Below, one piece after another: positions 1 to 8,312 of a stretch of DNA of 64,000 nucleotides. The DNA comes from CAZGXI01 sp964529715 (GTDB lineage: Bacteria; Chloroflexota; Anaerolineae; Aggregatilineales; Ch27): positions 198,879-262,878 of the forward strand of contig CAZGXI010000001.1 of NCBI GenBank assembly GCA_964529715.1. The letters run 5' to 3'. A program made the translations under genes and the position numbers. Every line of letters begins with the position of its first letter. Positions within the stretch are counted from its first letter, which is position 1. The notes under the pieces are model-generated. The model was not told the DNA's origin. It saw only the letters and a list, made by a program, of their open reading frames with translations, and did no database searches.

Positions 1-1
1 T

Positions 2-1624
2 CCTGTAACGGTGGCACCCACCGATACTGAGGTAGCCATTCAAACCGCCTCGGCGCAGGTCGAGGCGATCCTGGCGCATCTGACCCCGCTAGAGCGCGTG
101 GGGCAGATGTTTATGGTCGGCTTCACCGCCGGCGAACCCGACCCCGCCGCCCTGGTCGAACGCACTCGCGCGGGCGGTGTTGTGCTGTTCGAGCAAAACG
201 TGGGCACGCCCCAGGAGACAGCCGCCCTGGTCAACCGCTTGCAAGCAGCCGCGTTGGAAGCAACGGGCATCCCCCTGCTCGTCGCTACCGATCAGGAGGG
301 CGGCGTCGTGGCGCAACTGCGGCGTGGTTTCACCTACTGGCCAAATGCGATGGCCGTCGCTGCGACGGGCAACCTGGACATAGCGGAGCGAGTCGGGGCG
401 GGCATCGCCGAAGAACTGCGCGCGGTGGGGATCAGCATGAACCTCGCCCCGGTGGTAGACGTGGTGGACAACCCGGCCAACACCGTGATCGGCGTGCGGT
501 CGTTCGGCTCCAACCCCGGCGCAGTGGCGGCCTTCGGACAGGCCACACTGCGCGGCTTTCACAGCATGGGCGTGATCGCCGTCGCCGAGCACTTCCCCGG
601 ACACGGCTCCGTCGCCCAAGACAGCCGCACCACCCGGCCCGTCGATGCTCGTTCGCGCGCCGAGATCGACGCGACGCTGGCCCCGTTCGCCGCCCTGATC
701 GCCGACGGGATAGACGCCGTGCTGCTGGCGCACGTGGTCTATCCCGCGCTGAGCGATGACGGGCTGCCCGCCACCTTCAGCCCGACCATCGCCACCGATC
801 TGCTACGCGGACAGCTTGGATTTCAGGGCGTGATCGTCTCCGACGCGCCGGGCATGGATGCCGTGTTGGAGCAGTACAGCGTCGAAGAGGCAGCGCAGCG
901 GGCGATCCTGGCGGGCGCGGACATGCTCATCCTCAGCCAGAACATCTCGGCGGAGCAGCAGGCCGCCGCCGTACAGCATGTCGTTACGCTGGTCGAGGCA
1001 GGCGAGATCAGCCCGGCGCGCATCGACGCCTCCGCACGGCGCATCCTCAGCCTCAAGGAACGCTACGGCCTGCTGGCCTGGGAGCCTATCGCCCCACAGG
1101 GAATCGCCTTCCACCTGAGCGCGCACCAGACCTTGAGCTACGAGGCAGCGGCCTATGCCGTCACGCTGCTGCGCGATCAGGCGGGTCTGCTGCCGCTCGA
1201 TCCCAATCGGGCGGTGACGGTAATCTACCCGTTAGATTTCTTCGGCGTGCCAGACATCTTCCGCGTGTACGATCCCGATGTGCGCGCCATCGGTGTCACC
1301 TACGCCGTCTCCCAGGCGGAGCGCAGCCAGGCCCTGGCCGCCGCCGAGGAAGGCGAGCAGATCGTGATGCTGACCCTCGACGTGAGCCGCTTCCCCGGCC
1401 AGGGTGAACTGGTCCGCGCCCTACCTGCCGGACGAACGGTCGTCGCCGCGATCCGCTCGCCGTTCGACGTGCTGGCTTTTCCCGGCGTGAATGCCTACCT
1501 GTTGACCTATAGCGGCAACGACTATGCGCTGGACGCCCTGGCGCGCGTGCTGTACGGTCAGCTGGGGGCGCAAGGCCGCCTGCCGGTGGAAATTTCTGGG
1601 GCCACCCTTGGTAACGATAGGTGA
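2..1624 (+). CDS. Glycoside hydrolase family 3 protein, beta-N-acetylhexosaminidase-like (5' partial)
   Basis: The first usable start is a GTG at position 11, but the frame is open to the window edge, so the N-terminus (probably a signal peptide or lipoprotein leader) may lie outside. The family removes terminal N-acetylglucosamine from peptidoglycan fragments or chitin. An N-terminal TIM barrel spans roughly residues 15-350 with the GH3/NagZ signature EHFPGHG near residue 195; Asp278 in VSDAPGMDA sits where the family nucleophile lies. A C-terminal domain (about 375-537) is more like that of extracellular GH3 enzymes than of cytosolic NagZ, which has only the barrel. The substrate is inferred from the family. 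Confidence 0.85.
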   Translation, partial: PVTVAPTDTEVAIQTASAQVEAILAHLTPLERVGQMFMVGFTAGEPDPAALVERTRAGGVVLFEQNVGTPQETAALVNRLQAAALEATGIPLLVATDQEGGVVAQLRRGFTYWPNAMAVAATGNLDIAERVGAGIAEELRAVGISMNLAPVVDVVDNPANTVIGVRSFGSNPGAVAAFGQATLRGFHSMGVIAVAEHFPGHGSVAQDSRTTRPVDARSRAEIDATLAPFAALIADGIDAVLLAHVVYPALSDDGLPATFSPTIATDLLRGQLGFQGVIVSDAPGMDAVLEQYSVEEAAQRAILAGADMLILSQNISAEQQAAAVQHVVTLVEAGEISPARIDASARRILSLKERYGLLAWEPIAPQGIAFHLSAHQTLSYEAAAYAVTLLRDQAGLLPLDPNRAVTVIYPLDFFGVPDIFRVYDPDVRAIGVTYAVSQAERSQALAAAEEGEQIVMLTLDVSRFPGQGELVRALPAGRTVVAAIRSPFDVLAFPGVNAYLLTYSGNDYALDALARVLYGQLGAQGRLPVEISGATLGNDR

Positions 1625-1808
1625 TTGGCAAAGAATGCCCAACCCGGCAAATTCGCCACGCTTCCTTGCGCCCTTTGCAGTGAAGCGGTTTTTGTTTTTA
1701 CAACACGAAAATGTCTCCCGCGCGGCTGCTTTTCTCAAACACCAACTTGCCGTATCATAAGCGCAGGGCGCGCGCCGGGCGCGACGGTGTGGTGAGAGGG
1801 ACAGCTGC

Positions 1809-3113
1809 ATGAGTTACGAGCTGCTGCAAAATCTGGCCGATCAACTGGAAGACGAAAATCCCCGTGTCCGCCTGCGGGCCGTGCGGCGGCTGGGCGCTCT
1901 GGCCGATCCGAGCACCATCCCTGCGCTGAGCAACGTCTACCGCAATGAGGAAGAGACGCCCGCCGTGCGCAAGGCCGCTGCCGAGGCGCTGGGGGTCTTC
2001 CGTGCTATGCAAGAAGCCCTGGCGCGCAACGAAAACGTCGAAATCCCGGACCCTGCGACCGTCAAAGAGCCGCGCTTTTCGCCGGAGACGCTCAAGCGGC
2101 TGCTGAGCATCCTGACCGTGCTGATGGTCTTGCTGTGGGTGGTCAATGCAGTGGTGGCCGTGCTGGCGCCGGCGGGCGGTGGAACGCCCGTTGCCGCCGG
2201 GCCGAACAGCGACGACCTGCGGGTCGAACTCGAACGGCGCTACGCCCAGACCAACGCCGACGTGCAGAATCAACGTCTGGCCTGGATGCAGTTGGCCGCA
2301 ACAGGGCAGCTCAAGTGCGACCTGCCCGCGCCCGTCTCGACCACCTTGCCCGCATTGATGATCGACCCGAACGCCTTCCCGCTGCTCTATCAGGCCAACT
2401 TGGCCCTGGCCGAAGCTGCCACGCGCCTGACGCTCGCCGCGAATAACTGGGTGCTCGGCTGTAACCGGCCCGAACTCACCCCGCCGGCGGAGGAGAACCT
2501 AACCCTCGTGGACCAGGCCGCACAGCAAGTGGTGCAGGCACGCGCCTGGCTGGATCAGGCTGCCGCGAGCGCGCTGCCGGCGAACCCAACTACACCGCCC
2601 GATGCCCAGCCGACTGTTCCCCCGGCAGGCGAGGAAACGCTAGAGACGCCGCCCCCTCCGCCAGACACCCCTCCCATCACCACACCGCTGGCCCTGAGCA
2701 TCGAGACCTATCGCACGTACATTCTGGACATGCGCAGCCGGGTTGACAACATGATGAGCGCACGCGGGACGGTCACGTTGCTGACGCAGTATTGGGCCGA
2801 CGTGCGCACCACCGGACAATCGTTCGGGTGCAGCCAGCCCTTCAACGTGCAGGAATTGACCGACTACAACGCCGTCGGCGCGGATGTGGCGGCGCTCGAA
2901 CCGCGCCTGATGGAAATCCAGTCCCGCCTGAACATCGGCTTTGCCCTGACGCGCGACTCGCTGGCAAACTTTCAGCAGGGCTGCACCACGCGCGACTTCA
3001 GCATCCTGCTCTCGGTCGGCGAGCAGCGCATCCAGGGGGCGGCCAACGCCTTTAACCAGGCAGCTCAACTGCTGGATCAGTTACAGGCAGATGTTACCAG
3101 GAGTGGGTTGTGA
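1809..3113 (+). CDS. HEAT-repeat membrane protein of unknown function
   Basis: 434 residues. Residues 1-65 look like one or two HEAT/armadillo-type helical repeats (RLRAVRRLGALADPSTIPAL). A single hydrophobic segment follows at about 98-120, then an extracytoplasmic part with a Pro/Thr-rich linker around 255-295. The two globular halves on either side of the linker look similar (pairs of Cys, Ala/Gln-rich helices), suggesting an internal duplication. The cytosolic repeat tail and outer sensor-like part suggest a scaffold or sensor, but no known function is recognised. It overlaps the next gene by 4 bases and is probably co-transcribed with it. Confidence 0.7.
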   Translation: MSYELLQNLADQLEDENPRVRLRAVRRLGALADPSTIPALSNVYRNEEETPAVRKAAAEALGVFRAMQEALARNENVEIPDPATVKEPRFSPETLKRLLSILTVLMVLLWVVNAVVAVLAPAGGGTPVAAGPNSDDLRVELERRYAQTNADVQNQRLAWMQLAATGQLKCDLPAPVSTTLPALMIDPNAFPLLYQANLALAEAATRLTLAANNWVLGCNRPELTPPAEENLTLVDQAAQQVVQARAWLDQAAASALPANPTTPPDAQPTVPPAGEETLETPPPPPDTPPITTPLALSIETYRTYILDMRSRVDNMMSARGTVTLLTQYWADVRTTGQSFGCSQPFNVQELTDYNAVGADVAALEPRLMEIQSRLNIGFALTRDSLANFQQGCTTRDFSILLSVGEQRIQGAANAFNQAAQLLDQLQADVTRSGL

Positions 3114-3619
3114 ACCCGCCCCCAGAACCGCCGGCCCCTGGTCTACTTCGCCACTGGCGGTGCTGCGTGCTGCCGGGCGTGGGGTTGGTCCTATGCCTCT
3201 GCGTGAGCCTGCTAGTTGCCGTCGTCGTCAATCGGGTGCTGCCTCCTGCCGACGAAACCACGCTCCGCAACGCCCTGAACGCCCGGCTGGAAGAGGCGCG
3301 CAGTACATGGCAATCCTTAAGCGCGTTGTGGGGTCGCCTGGAAGCCGGGGAAGCGATCCGGTGCGGCGATGTGGCGGTGACACGCCCCTACTTCCTGGCG
3401 TGGCGCGACTCCGAACGGGCTGCTTATCCGGCGCTGGCAGAACAGGCCGACCGCCTGAACGCCGCCATCAGCAATCTGCACGCCGCTGCCGACGCCTGGA
3501 CCGCCGCCTGTCAGAGCGGGCAGACCGGGATCGCGCCGGGCGCAGCAGCCGGGGCGCGCGCCGCCCTAGACCGCGCCGCCGATGCGCTCGACGCCGTCAG
3601 TCAGGCGTCCGAATTCTGA
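3110..3619 (+). CDS. Small membrane-anchored protein of unknown function
   Basis: 169 residues starting at a GTG that overlaps the upstream stop codon (GTGA), typical of translational coupling. A Pro-rich N-terminus is followed by one transmembrane segment (about 18-42, VGLVLCLCVSLLVAVVV) and an Ala/Arg-rich helical outer part with two Cys. That part resembles the outer portion of the preceding 434-residue protein (Ala-rich helices, AWTAACQSG versus NWVLGCNRP), so the two may be paralogous subunits of one complex. No database family is recognised. Confidence 0.65.
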   Translation: MNPPPEPPAPGLLRHWRCCVLPGVGLVLCLCVSLLVAVVVNRVLPPADETTLRNALNARLEEARSTWQSLSALWGRLEAGEAIRCGDVAVTRPYFLAWRDSERAAYPALAEQADRLNAAISNLHAAADAWTAACQSGQTGIAPGAAAGARAALDRAADALDAVSQASEF

Positions 3620-3626
3620 GGGCCAG

Positions 3627-4472
3627 CTACGCGAACGCCTGCCCCTCGAACAAGGCCCGTTGGGGAAAAACCAGCCGCTCGTGCGAACGGTCGCCGCGTT
3701 CCAGGGCGTGAATATTGGCCCGCTCGAAGTCACGGTGCAGATCGGCGATCTGGGCGATCTGTTGTGCAGACGGCTCCAGCGAGTACAGGACAACGCTCAC
3801 CGTGTACCGCCCCGGCACAACGACCAGCCAGCGCCCGCCGCTCACCTGCTTGCGCGCCGGGCCGAGCGGCCCCCGCTGCCGGATCAGGCCCGGCAGGGCG
3901 CGCAGAATCGGCAGCACATCCTCCGGCCTGGGCGGGGAAGTGTCGCGCCGGACGATGGCCGTCGTCTGCCCCAGATCATAGATGGCAAAAGAGAGGATAC
4001 GCGCCGCGAAATGTTGGCGCAAAAAAGCAGTATGGCCGGGACGCGCCGCCTGCTGCCACGCCTGGGACTCCGGGTCACGGGCGAGCAGACGTTCCACAAT
4101 CGTGCGCTGCTCGCTATAACGCGCGTAGATCGCATAGAACTGGGCACGGTTGAGCTTACCCTCAGCAAACTCGCGCGCCGCCTGGGCCATTTTGCTGCGC
4201 AGTTGATCCAACACTTCCTGGGAGTTAATGGAAGGCTTTTCAGAAGGCGGTGAACCTTCCTGGCTCCTCTGCTCGGCCAGCGCGCCGGTATCCGGCTTGG
4301 CCGGGATCAGGTGTGGTTTAGGAAGATCATCGCCAGAAAGTTGGGCCGGACGGATCGGCGACAGCATCCCCGCCGACAGGTCATCTGCCGGTGCTGCCAC
4401 CGATTCTTCGGCAGGCAACTGGCCACCTGAGTTCGGGGTGCGCGGCTGGACAAAATCGTCGTGGGTTTCCAA
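3627..4472 (-). CDS. Hypothetical protein, possible partner of the Rab-like GTPase
   Basis: 281 residues with a TTG start; a later ATG at 4367 is an alternative. The first 75 residues are low-complexity and Pro/Ser-rich. A helical region follows (about 80-140), then a compact C-terminal domain (about 150-281) containing GRYTVSVVLYSLEPSAQQ and IADLHRDFERAN. That last part is faintly like roadblock/longin-type folds, which bind small GTPases, but this is only an impression. It lies downstream of the small GTPase on the same strand, separated by a hairpin at 4548-4572, so a functional link is inferred from position only. Confidence 0.6.
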   Translation of the reverse strand: METHDDFVQPRTPNSGGQLPAEESVAAPADDLSAGMLSPIRPAQLSGDDLPKPHLIPAKPDTGALAEQRSQEGSPPSEKPSINSQEVLDQLRSKMAQAAREFAEGKLNRAQFYAIYARYSEQRTIVERLLARDPESQAWQQAARPGHTAFLRQHFAARILSFAIYDLGQTTAIVRRDTSPPRPEDVLPILRALPGLIRQRGPLGPARKQVSGGRWLVVVPGRYTVSVVLYSLEPSAQQIAQIADLHRDFERANIHALERGDRSHERLVFPQRALFEGQAFA

Positions 4473-4547
4473 TGTAACACTCGCAACGACAATATTTTTT
4501 CATCATGTTAACCCAAAAACAGCCTGATGCAACCCCGCCGAATCAAA

Positions 4548-4572
4548 CGAGGGCGGTGATGAGCCGCCCTCG
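4548..4572 (-). terminator. Hairpin between GTPase and downstream gene
   Basis: CGAGGGCGG (4548-4556) and CCGCCCTCG (4564-4572) form a perfect 9-bp stem with a 7-base loop. On the minus strand it is followed by GTTTGATT and on the plus strand by CCATTTTT. It sits just after the stop of the GTPase gene and could end or attenuate transcription into the 281-residue gene. Confidence 0.6.
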
Positions 4573-4584
4573 CCATTTTTCCAC

Positions 4585-5094
4585 TCACGCCCGAACTGCC
4601 AGCCGCGCCAGCCCCCAAAAGAGCTGCTCGACGTTCAGTCCGGTAGCCGCGCTCGTCTGCAAAAAAGCCATGTGCTGCGCCCTGGCCCAGTGTTCGGCTT
4701 CAGCCGTGTTGTAGGCAGGCGCCAGGTCGATCTTGTTGGCAATCACCGCCAGGGGGATCATTGGCGCGACCCGCCGGATTTCATCGCGCCAGCGAGCCAG
4801 GTTGGCGAAACTTTCCGGCGCCGTCACGTCGTAAACCAATACCGCCGCCCGCGCGCCTCGGTAGAACATGTCACGGAAGCTGTCGAAACGATCCTGTCCG
4901 GCCACGTCCCAAATCGAGAGCTTGACCAGGCAGTCATCGAGCGCCACGACCTTCGTCTGAAAATCCACACCAATCGTCATGACGCGCGACTGCTCGAATT
5001 TTCCCTCGCAGTAGCGGCGAATCAAACTTGTCTTGCCGACGTTACCATCGCCGGCAAAAACCACCTTATAGATAGGTGTGATTGCTCCGCCCAC
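4585..5094 (-). CDS. Rab/Ras-like small GTPase
   Basis: 169 residues from a GTG at 5094 with AGGAG seven bases upstream; the open frame runs further but lacks GTPase character. All small-GTPase motifs are visible: P-loop GDGNVGKTS (about residues 14-22), switch region Thr in MTIGVDFQTK, WDVAGQDRF (G3), NKID (G4) and TSAATG (G5). The length equals a bare G domain, and there is no C-terminal Cys prenylation motif, as expected in bacteria. Bacterial members (MglA and Rab-like forms) act as polarity or signalling switches. The roadblock protein at 56837 could be a regulator, although it is 52 kb away. Confidence 0.9.
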   Translation of the reverse strand: MGGAITPIYKVVFAGDGNVGKTSLIRRYCEGKFEQSRVMTIGVDFQTKVVALDDCLVKLSIWDVAGQDRFDSFRDMFYRGARAAVLVYDVTAPESFANLARWRDEIRRVAPMIPLAVIANKIDLAPAYNTAEAEHWARAQHMAFLQTSAATGLNVEQLFWGLARLAVRA

Positions 5095-5261
5095 GTCGAT
5101 GCTCCTCTCTTCCCTTATTTTTACTATAGCAGCAGGTCGGCGACCCCGGTCGGTCCGGCGCGAAAATTTCACACCGATTTCACAAACGGCCCGATGCGCC
5201 AGAGGTCGCCAAATGTGCAACACAAGGGTATATTTCGCTGCCGATAGGCGACCTGGAGAAC

Positions 5262-5735
5262 ATGGAGATGATTCGCGTCTTGTTTGTCTGCCTGGGAAAT
5301 ATCTGCCGCTCGCCGATGGCGGAGGGCATCTTTCAGCACCTTGTGAATGAGGCAGGATTAGGCAATCAGATCGCCGCCGACTCGGCGGGCATCGGCCCCT
5401 GGCATGTCGGAGAACCGGCCCATGCCGGTACACGCCGGGTGCTTCAAGAACACGGTATTGCTTACGATGGGCGTGCCCGGCAGTTCACCCGCGCCGACTT
5501 CGCCCGCTTCGACTATATCCTGGCGATGGACGCGGAAAACCTCGCGGACATCCGCGCCCGCCTCAACGGGGCGACGGACGCAGACATCCGCCTGCTGATG
5601 GATTTCGCACCTGAACTCGGCGTCAGCGAGGTGCCCGACCCCTACTACGATGGCAGCTTCGACAAGGTTTACGCGCTGGTGCGAACGGCGGTCGAAAAGT
5701 TCCTGGCCTACTTGCGGGAGAAACACGGCCTATGA
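5262..5735 (+). CDS. Low-molecular-weight protein tyrosine phosphatase family
   Basis: 157 residues. The P-loop C(X5)RS is at residues 10-17 (CLGNICRS), and the general-acid Asp lies in DPYYDG near residue 126, so the active site looks intact. The first ATG is preferred because CTGGAG precedes it. The family dephosphorylates phosphotyrosine, and some members dephosphorylate protein-bound ribulosamine 5-phosphate. It overlaps the fructosamine-kinase-like gene by 4 bases (ATGA), which supports the deglycation reading over a role in exopolysaccharide tyrosine-kinase control; no such kinase is in the window. Confidence 0.9.
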   Translation: MEMIRVLFVCLGNICRSPMAEGIFQHLVNEAGLGNQIAADSAGIGPWHVGEPAHAGTRRVLQEHGIAYDGRARQFTRADFARFDYILAMDAENLADIRARLNGATDADIRLLMDFAPELGVSEVPDPYYDGSFDKVYALVRTAVEKFLAYLREKHGL

Positions 5736-6610
5736 CGATCCCAGCAGACGTGCGGAGCGCGCTGGAGAGCGCGCTCGGTGACACCGTTGCAGACGCCCAT
5801 CCCATTCACGGCGGCGACATCAACCAGGCGGCGCACGTGACCCTGCGCAGCGGGGACGCGCTGCTGCTCAAGTGGAAACGCGGCGTAGGCGCGGATTTCT
5901 TCCTGGCAGAAGCGCATGGTTTGCGCCTCCTGGCCGGGGCAGAGGCGATCCGTGTGCCGGGCGTGCTGGCGGTCGGCAGTGAGCCGCCTTTCCTGGCGCT
6001 GGAATGGATCGATCAGGAACACCCCGCCGCTGACAGCGAACGCATGGCCGAACGGCTGGGGCATGGACTCGCCGCGCTGCACCGCTGCACAGCTGAGATG
6101 CACGGGTTGGACCGGGACAACTACATCGGGGCGCTGCCGCAGCCCAACACGCCTTCCGCCAGTTGGACCGCCTTCTACCGGGAATGGCGCATCGGCGCGC
6201 AGATGGAGATCGCCCGGCGGGAGGGAATGCTTCCCCGCACCCGCGAGGCCGCGCTGGTCCGCCTGCAAAACCGCCTGGACACGCTGCTGGACGACGCGGC
6301 CATGCCGCCTTCCCTGCTGCACGGCGACCTGTGGGGCGGGAACTATATGGTGGCAGCGGGCGGCGAGCCGGTGCTGATCGATCCGGCGGTCTACTACGGT
6401 CACCGCGAGGTGGACCTCGCCATGACGCAGTTGTTCGGCGGCTTTCCGGCGCGCTTCTACGCCGCCTACCACGAAGCCTATCCCCTCGATCCCGGCTACG
6501 ACGACCGCCGCGCCCTCTACCAGCTTTACTACGTGCTGGTGCACATGAACCTGTTCGGCGGCGGCTACGCCGGGCAGGTGGACAGCATCGTCCGGCGGTA
6601 TGTGAAATAG
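5732..6610 (+). CDS. Fructosamine/ketosamine-3-kinase family protein
   Basis: 292 residues, the normal length for the FN3K family (aminoglycoside-phosphotransferase-like fold). Visible are the catalytic-loop motif HGDLWGGN (about 193-200), the metal-site LIDPAVYYGHREVDLAMT, and the N-lobe Lys in LLLKWKRG. The enzyme phosphorylates the 3-hydroxyl of sugars attached to protein amines, which makes the adduct fall off. It starts inside the stop codon of the phosphatase gene (ATGA), so the two are made together. Confidence 0.9.
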   Translation: MTIPADVRSALESALGDTVADAHPIHGGDINQAAHVTLRSGDALLLKWKRGVGADFFLAEAHGLRLLAGAEAIRVPGVLAVGSEPPFLALEWIDQEHPAADSERMAERLGHGLAALHRCTAEMHGLDRDNYIGALPQPNTPSASWTAFYREWRIGAQMEIARREGMLPRTREAALVRLQNRLDTLLDDAAMPPSLLHGDLWGGNYMVAAGGEPVLIDPAVYYGHREVDLAMTQLFGGFPARFYAAYHEAYPLDPGYDDRRALYQLYYVLVHMNLFGGGYAGQVDSIVRRYVK

Positions 6611-6620
6611 CCCTGCACGA

Positions 6621-8312
6621 TCACGGTTTCGGCGCGCGCAACGTCTCGACCAGGCGACGCAGCGCCTCTGCATAATCCGTCCGTGCGTCCAGCCATTGAA
6701 ACCCGCGCAGCCGGATCGGGATGGCCTCCGGTTTAATGCCGGGATACAACACCGGGATGAGGAGCAGGCCGCGCTGCCGCGCATAATTCCACTCATCCTC
6801 GATCTCGGTCGAAGCAGCCGCGCGCTTCGTCAGCAGGACGACCATCACGCTGGACTGCTCAATCGCCGCCTGGATCGCCTCGTTCCAACGCTCACCCGGT
6901 AAGATTTTTTCATCCCACCAGGGATCGAAGCCCTGGGCCTGCAAGTCGGTAGCCAACTGCCGGACGTAGTCCGCCCCATCTTTATGCGCGTAACTGAGAA
7001 AGACGTATCCGGTAGTCCGTGCTGGCGATCCGCCTGTTGCCAGGGCAGGCGCAAATACCTCTCCGGCAGGCGCGCCGTGCCCGTCGTCAGGCCACGCCAT
7101 CACCGCGTCGAAAATGTCCTTACGGAGGTTGAGTTCGGCCCTGTGCCTGAATCCCCCGGCCAGGATTTCGAGCATGGCGAGCGAGCCGATCAGCAGTTCA
7201 GACAGAATCAGATTATCCTCATCTGAATGCGCCAGGCCCAGGTCTGCAAGCTGTACGGCAGTGTCTTTCACCTGGCCTGCCGCCGGGCCTAACCCATGCT
7301 GGCGCAGGAAATCCTGCGCCTGTTCCAGTTCGACGTAGCCCCCCTGCCTGCCGGCCAGCGCCAGCAGCACCAGTTCGGGCAGCGACCGGCGGCGGTCCAC
7401 CCGTTCGACCATTTCCAGGCTGCTGCCGACCGCCCGGACGATTCTCCCCGAATCCTGGATCAGGCGCTCCACATGGACTATGGACACCTGCCGCCCATCG
7501 GCGGGAACCTCGTCCCCGCCGGCGGCGTTTTGGGCAGCAAACTGCGTCAACAGGGTGAAGGTCGAGGCCAGCCCGCACGACAGCCGGATCAGGGCTTCCC
7601 TGGCATCTTCTGCGAACGTGAGCTGCGGGATGTGCTCACAGCCGGCGTCCAGGATTTGCTCCAACTCGTCGCCGCTCCAGGGCACAACGCTGAAGGGATT
7701 GGCCCGCAGGGTAACGTCTCGATGGCTCAGCCAGGCAAAGGCGCTCTCTTCGTGCCCGGAGCCGACCAACACAATCTTGCTCTGGGGATAATCCTCTCCC
7801 CCCGTCTGCTCGGCCCAAAAGCGCAAAAAGGCGCGGGTTTTCTCGGCTGCGTCCCGCAGTTCAGGGCGATTCAGCGCGTGCGCGTTATCGAGGATCAACA
7901 CGCAACGCATCAGGCGGATCCACTCCGCCAGACGGTCGGTGTTGATCTCTTTCTTGCTGCCGGGTTTCTGCCCGGCAGGTAAAATGCTTTCCAGTTTGCC
8001 GTAGAGGACCTCTTCGAGTGGGCGACTGCCGGCGGCAGATACATCGACGGCCACCACCCGATCATAGTTCACGCGCCCCACGAAATACGGGTTGCTGATC
8101 GAGTAGTCTGCCCGCAGGCCGAGCGCCTTGTTCGTGATGGTCGTCTTGCCGACGCCGGAATAGCCGGCAATCGGCAGCACGCCGCGCCCACACAATTTCT
8201 GCTCGACCTGACGGAGAAGCGTCGGGCGCTCCGCATACGCCCGCGCGCCGTGCTCGGCCAGCATGGGCGTCGTGAAATCGAAGACGTTCGAGATCAGCGG
8301 TGTTCTAGTCAT
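6621..8312 (-). CDS. P-loop NTPase with C-terminal TIR domain (STAND-like immune protein candidate)
   Basis: 563 residues from the ATG at 8312; a TTG at 8336 is a weaker alternative. The N-terminal NTPase has Walker A GYSGVGKTT (about 50-58) and Walker B VLILDNAH (about 137-144), then a helical winged-helix-like region. The TIR domain begins near residue 435 (YVFLSYAHKDGADYV), with WWDEKILPGERW and a candidate catalytic Glu507 in EDEWNYA, so NAD-cleaving activity is plausible. TIR-NTPase proteins are often anti-phage or stress effectors. It overlaps the upstream 460-residue gene by 8 bases and is probably translated with it. Confidence 0.8.
   Translation of the reverse strand: MTRTPLISNVFDFTTPMLAEHGARAYAERPTLLRQVEQKLCGRGVLPIAGYSGVGKTTITNKALGLRADYSISNPYFVGRVNYDRVVAVDVSAAGSRPLEEVLYGKLESILPAGQKPGSKKEINTDRLAEWIRLMRCVLILDNAHALNRPELRDAAEKTRAFLRFWAEQTGGEDYPQSKIVLVGSGHEESAFAWLSHRDVTLRANPFSVVPWSGDELEQILDAGCEHIPQLTFAEDAREALIRLSCGLASTFTLLTQFAAQNAAGGDEVPADGRQVSIVHVERLIQDSGRIVRAVGSSLEMVERVDRRRSLPELVLLALAGRQGGYVELEQAQDFLRQHGLGPAAGQVKDTAVQLADLGLAHSDEDNLILSELLIGSLAMLEILAGGFRHRAELNLRKDIFDAVMAWPDDGHGAPAGEVFAPALATGGSPARTTGYVFLSYAHKDGADYVRQLATDLQAQGFDPWWDEKILPGERWNEAIQAAIEQSSVMVVLLTKRAAASTEIEDEWNYARQRGLLLIPVLYPGIKPEAIPIRLRGFQWLDARTDYAEALRRLVETLRAPKP

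Noticed and set aside
5095..5261. Strong divergent promoter between GTPase and phosphatase genes
   Set aside because: A minus-strand TATAGT at 5123-5128 is present but no fitting -35; not firm enough to list as a feature.
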